Positions 60,138 through 64,000 of a DNA stretch of 64,000 nt are shown one piece after another (position 1 is the first letter of the stretch; each line of letters starts with the position of its first letter). Source of the DNA: Amylostereum areolatum (taxonomy: Eukaryota; Basidiomycota; Agaricomycetes; Russulales; Stereaceae); the NCBI GenBank assembly GCA_012932865.1, contig SAXG01000051.1, positions 124,001-188,000 on the forward strand, written 5' to 3'. The notes beneath the pieces were generated by a model, which saw only the letters and a list, made by a program, of their open reading frames with translations, had not been told where the DNA came from and ran no database searches. Made by a program: the position numbers and the translations under genes.

Positions 60138-61453
60138 TAGGTAGTCTTCCGAAATTCTTAATCTCTTTTGTTTCTCATTTATCTCCTCTCATTCCATCTA
60201 CTACTACTGTACTGTCTTGTTTTTCTTTTCATCTCGCTATCTCGCTTTCCGTCTCGCTCTCGTCCTCTCGCATCGGTATCTACCATTTACTTTCTCGGCA
60301 GATAGGCGTGAGGGCTAGGTGGTGCCATAGATGCGCACTATGACATCATGTAGCCCCTCATGTCTATGTGCTTTTTTCAATTATTTGCTCTGTTGCACAT
60401 ATACATACCCCTTTCTCTCGTCTCTCGTCTCTCGCCTCCCGTCTCACATAGATTTTGGTCTCGCTCTCGCTGTGTACTGCTTCGTTCTGTGTTTTGTTTT
60501 GCTTTCATCTGTGCCGGTAAAATGGACACTTGCTTCTGACTCGCTCTTTCTCGCCGAACCTCGGCTCGCGCCTCCCGCGATTTCGCCGACGCGTCGGCTT
60601 CACAAGGTCAGTCCATCTATTGCTAAATATGTATCGGTGTGCCCTTCCTAACATTGTAAACGGCAGCTGCGTCGAAGACTCGGGGAGGTCGAAGACGTAC
60701 TCGCTTTCGGCACTGTCCCGCGTCGGACGCCACACCCGGGCCTGCGACTGGCAAACACATTTCAGATGCCATCCTCACATATCGGTCGCAATCGGCCTAG
60801 ATCATCGGGTCGCAAGCCCTTTAGGCTGCGCTGGGATTGAGTGGCGGGTGGGTGAGGCCTAGGTCAAAGCTGGCATGGGTAAGACGACGCGGGAGGAGAG
60901 GGGACGAGCGCGTGAAAAGGTGCACTGGCGACATTGGGGACAGAAGACGTGGGGGAGGCGTGATCGAAGTTTGTGGATTCGTCAGAGGCAGGGAACTTTG
61001 GGGGAAAACTAACATTTGGTGCAGGGGTTTCGCCCACAAATCACCAACGGCTGAAGGATGATGGTGCGGTTGGTGCGCACGTAGGGTGAGCTGTTGGAAA
61101 CATCTCTTGATCCCCACTCCCCTCACCAGCATTTAGCTAGGCTGACCTCCCTGTTCGCAGTAAGTATGGCATGAAATCGCGCTGTAGAAGATGGCCTTAC
61201 TTGGAAGTACGAAAAGCACTTGAAATACCTCCGGTGTCGCTGCATCACTCCAACCGCAAGAACGATCCGGCAAGTGCCTCGCCATGTGTCTCGCGACACT
61301 TCACATATATATTCGTTAAGATTGTTCCTTCGTGTTCTACCACAGATACCCAGTGAAAACGTGAAAAACTACCGCCATCCGTTCATCATCAAAGGTTCAA
61401 AGTGTAGCTAGGTAAGCGGTCAGCGAGAATGTAGGCGCGAGCAACCCAGCCAC
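60138..61453. other. Convergent intergenic region
   Basis: 1.3 kb. The left part is strongly pyrimidine-rich on the plus strand (TCTCGCTCTCG-type repeats, 60150-60480), as in long fungal 3' UTRs. No gene supported. Confidence 0.5.
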
Positions 61454-62236
61454 TCACTTCGTTGGGACCGCCGTCTGCTTCAGGTCGTCAATAGGGATGG
61501 GAATGCCCAACTGTCCGTTGATCGTCGCAGCGCTAAACATAACAGTCAACGTCAGTCGCTGTTCACCCCAATGACAGGTCGAACGTACCGGATCTGGACG
61601 TTAGCGGTGATGATGTCCAACTCGCCGAGAGGGATGATTCCGAGGGAAGCGAGCGCGCCTTGGGTGAGGGATACGTTGGGGAAAGTGCCGCTGTTCGCCG
61701 TGCTGAGGGCCGGGACGACGAAGTCGGTGAAGGGCTGGTCGAACTCGGCGTAGATGATGCCGTTCACGCCTGCTTGGGTGAAGACGCGGTCGATGGTGAG
61801 CTCAAACGGGAGGGGGTTCTTGACTGTGGTAGAATCGATGTCAAAATACGATATACTGCGTAAGTGTGGAGACGAACCGTCGAAGTTCGTGCTTGAGAGC
61901 GCGTGCATAAGGTCAGGCAATAGATCATACCAGATTTAGACATCCCCTATATCGCACCTGACCAAGTTAGTGACCAGGCTGTCCAGCTGTTCCGGAAATT
62001 TGTCAGTCGATCAACAGGATTGCGAATGTATCCAGACGACCCACGGAGATGAAGACGTCGATCTGCGTGACGAGGCCCAAACCAAGCAAGTTCAGGATGT
62101 CGCCGATGCCGAAGCCTGCGACGTTCGTGCCCAGATCGGCGGTAGTAGTAGCGGGTGCGGGTGCGGGTGCACCGCTGACCGCGACGACGAGCACTCCGAG
62201 GAACGCGAACGGGGAGAAGAATTTGCTGGCAAGCAT
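61454..62236 (-). CDS. Small secreted LEA-like protein
   Basis: Complement of 61454-61532, 61589-61823, 61878-61891, 61958-61986, 62045-62236. Spliced 549 nt, 182 residues, no frame break. A signal peptide (F-A-F-L-G-V-L-V-V-A-V-S-G-A) is followed by a Pro/Ala-rich stretch. The mature part contains S-T-N-F-D-V-K-N-P-L-P-F-E-L-T-I, which resembles the N-F-x-V-x-N-P-L start of LEA14/DUF3712-type beta-sandwich domains, then F-V-V-P-A-L-S-T-A-N-S and L-G-E-L-D-I-I-T-A. Two internal exons are only 29 and 14 nt; they are accepted because only they restore the T-N-F-D-V-K-N string. Extracellular role unknown; the LEA-like fold is an inference from motif pattern. Confidence 0.75.
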
Positions 62237-63181
62237 GTCGTCGGACGAAGTGCAGGTACGTCTGGATCCGAAGGGGAGGCAGGGGAACCCAAATCTTCGA
62301 ACGGCTGCTTTTATACCCAGGGTGGTCCCCGCGCAAGTCCTGGGAGAAGCATCAAAATGATCAATCTTGTAATGCCGCCTGCAAGGAAATGAGTCGCACC
62401 ATACGACCGTGTTGGCCATATGACCGCATTGTTCCTCGGACGTCCCGACATGTGTTTTGACGTGGGGACTGGTGATTCGACACGCGACGCTTCCACCGTG
62501 CTTGAAGGGAAGAAGAAATCTGGAAGAGACGTTCTCAGGTCCGCCACCGTGGGCGAGCGGTATTTCTTCTGCTCCCGCAAGCCGGTAAACGTAAGGGTGC
62601 CATTCATACAAAAAATTCCGATGTCACTGGGAAGTCAGGGACCAGTATTCTTGCAACTGAGGGAGCAATGATGTCAATGGGATTGCGAGGAGCTAGGATG
62701 TCATGAGTAAGTGGAAGACAGGCCGACCTGAAGATCAGTCCCAACAGGATATCACGAGTGGGTGACAACTTGATTGCATATCGGAGCCAGACACTGTGCC
62801 CAAAGGGTCCTTCATGTCGCTTGGCCATCTCCAAACCTATACAATGATATATCCTGCGCTAAGTACACGATGCTTTTGAAGCGCCGGCGAAAAGACGTGT
62901 TGCCAACTGCTAACGGGTCGCATATACGGGGTTCTTTCCGTGAAAGCATTTTTGCATAGTTCCTTGGTCCAAACGAGTCTATCGAGACGGTCAAATGATG
63001 GGTATAGATTGAATATAGACGACGAGAGCGTAGAGAGTTGAACTTCGAGGTGATGGCAGGAAGGCAAGGCGCGCGAACGCCCGGCCGATGTGTTTGCGTC
63101 TGTTTGGGTGCTATATAGCTATGAGCCGTGACCGAAAATTAGGCTCTCGTGTCGACCAACGCCAACGCCAACGTCCCCGCC
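62237..63181. other. Divergent promoter region, LEA-like gene / eL28
   Basis: 945 bases. A TATATA at 63112-63117 serves the eL28 side. No gene seen. Confidence 0.45.
63112..63117 (+). promoter_or_regulatory. TATA-like box of eL28
   Basis: TATATA about 65 bases upstream of the eL28 ATG at 63182. Confidence 0.45.
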
Positions 63182-63809
63182 ATGTCAAACGATCTCGAGT
63201 GGTTGCTCATCCGTGTGCGTGATCCTTGTCTCGACCATGAACAGCCGCGCTGACCCGGAGGAAATTGCTGCAGAACAACAACAGCTTCATCGTGAAGCGT
63301 GTTGCTGAGGGCCCGATCTTCTCCAAGGAGCCCGTACGCTTTCTTACCACCTGTCTTTGGACAACTTTACCAACCCTGATGCATAGGGTAACCTCACCAA
63401 CATCCACTCCCACAAATTCTCCGGCCTCGCGAACGCGAAGGTGCGTGCTTGATTAGATTTGGTGTATGGGTATTGAATATTGACACCGCGAGCGCAGACC
63501 GTCGCTGTTTCGTCGTCTCCCTCGGGCATCAAAATCACTCACCGCAAGAAGACCGCGTCACCCTACGCCGTCGCCTCTGCCCGCGCAACCACCACCATCC
63601 GCGCACGCTCGGGTCCCCGCCGCGCCCTCGGCATCGCCGCCTCCACCGCGAAGCGCGGGTACCGCCCCGACCTCCGCGCTGTGAGTCTTCCTTTTCTGCA
63701 CATGTTCCCCTCTCGCCTTCCGTTTATCTCTACCACCGCCCTTTCATTTCGTTGTTCCTTCGGAACGTTTGAATTTGTGTTTGGATTCGGAAGACAGCAC
63801 TCTCGTTAG
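63182..63809 (+). CDS. RPL28: 60S ribosomal protein eL28, 3' end unresolved
   Basis: Exons 63182-63214, 63274-63333, 63387-63440 and 63498-63680 encode the eL28 body. It starts M-S-N-D-L-E-W-L-L-I-R-N-N-N-S-F, then G-P-I-F-S-K-E-P, F-S-G-L-A-N-A-K-T-V-A-V, and a basic part ending Y-R-P-D-L-R-A. It is a structural component of the large ribosomal subunit. The next acceptable acceptor (63797) leads to a stop after three codons (63807-63809), giving about 113 residues, whereas the family usually runs about 130-140 with an A-A-L-x-R-A-S-A continuation. So the true last exon may lie beyond 64000, or a base error hides it. Identity is firm; the end coordinate is provisional. Confidence 0.75.
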
Positions 63810-64000
63810 AACCCACTGGAGACGCGCCGCAAGGCGTTATGAAGGATGGGCGTGGACATGTTTGCAAAATTGACCCCAGCCTGGACCAGGGAGCCGATCA
63901 AACTTCCCCAGGCATCTCGTCATACGCTATCGGGTCTCGTTCGACCGCTACACGCGAGTGTCCGACGAATTGGCGATGACATCTCTTTCACCTTCGGTTT

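Noticed and set aside
1..64000. CRISPR arrays, bacterial operons, prophage or complete transposons
   Set aside because: The window is intron-rich eukaryotic DNA; no regularly spaced repeats, no transposase-like reading and no clear terminal inverted repeats were seen.

Overview
The window looks like nuclear DNA of a filamentous basidiomycete, most likely an Agaricomycete. Genes are packed on both strands and cut by many 48-80 nt GT-AG introns (a few GC-AG). Gene content is fungal: FunK1 kinase-like genes, M36 fungalysins, QDE-1-type RNA-dependent RNA polymerases, fungal Raptor and dynactin p150, and a membrane-bound LysM protein. Gene models were built by hand from splice sites, reading-frame continuity and family recall. 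No database search was run.

Layout. 1-1661 (-): 5' part of a GRAM-domain lipid-transfer-type gene. 2986-5936 (+): FunK1 gene with broken frames. 9513-11871 (+): M36 metalloprotease copy 1. 12089-12161 (-): tRNA-Asp(GTC). 12398-17129: acidic protein, Alr4036-type flavoprotein and CorA Mg2+ transporter. 18032-22665 (-): rearranged FunK1 pseudogene and intact M36 copy 2. 23934-34125: Raptor (-) and dynactin p150 (+), head to head across about 500 bp. 34505-36196 (+): C2H2 zinc-finger protein. 36537-37889 (-): adenosine kinase. 38235-40429 (-): malic enzyme. 41736-42867 (+): U1A/U2B''-type spliceosomal protein. 44254-54167 (+): tandem pair of RdRPs. 54677-56787 (+): LysM membrane protein and MARVEL protein. 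58134-60137 (+): membrane/disordered locus with uncertain model. 61454-62236 (-): small secreted protein. 63182-63809 (+): ribosomal protein eL28 with unresolved 3' end.

Functional themes: housekeeping growth control and transport (Raptor, dynactin, adenosine kinase, malic enzyme, CorA, eL28, U1A/U2B''), an RNA-silencing module (two RdRPs) and secreted or surface functions (two M36 proteases, LysM and MARVEL proteins). There is no operon logic. The structured elements are the FunK1/M36 duplication, with both second copies on the opposite strand, and the RdRP tandem duplication.

Two points need care. First, many conserved genes need a one-base correction to read through, mostly removal of a T after CC (or an A before GG on the other strand). 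The spliced lengths of Raptor, dynactin, CorA and adenosine kinase become multiples of three after exactly the inferred corrections. Because the pattern appears on both strands and in essential genes, I read it mainly as residual assembly error. Second, in both RdRPs the catalytic DYDGD loop is encoded by its own 12-nt micro-exon, so skipping it would give an in-frame, catalytically dead protein. That is the most interesting biological signal here.
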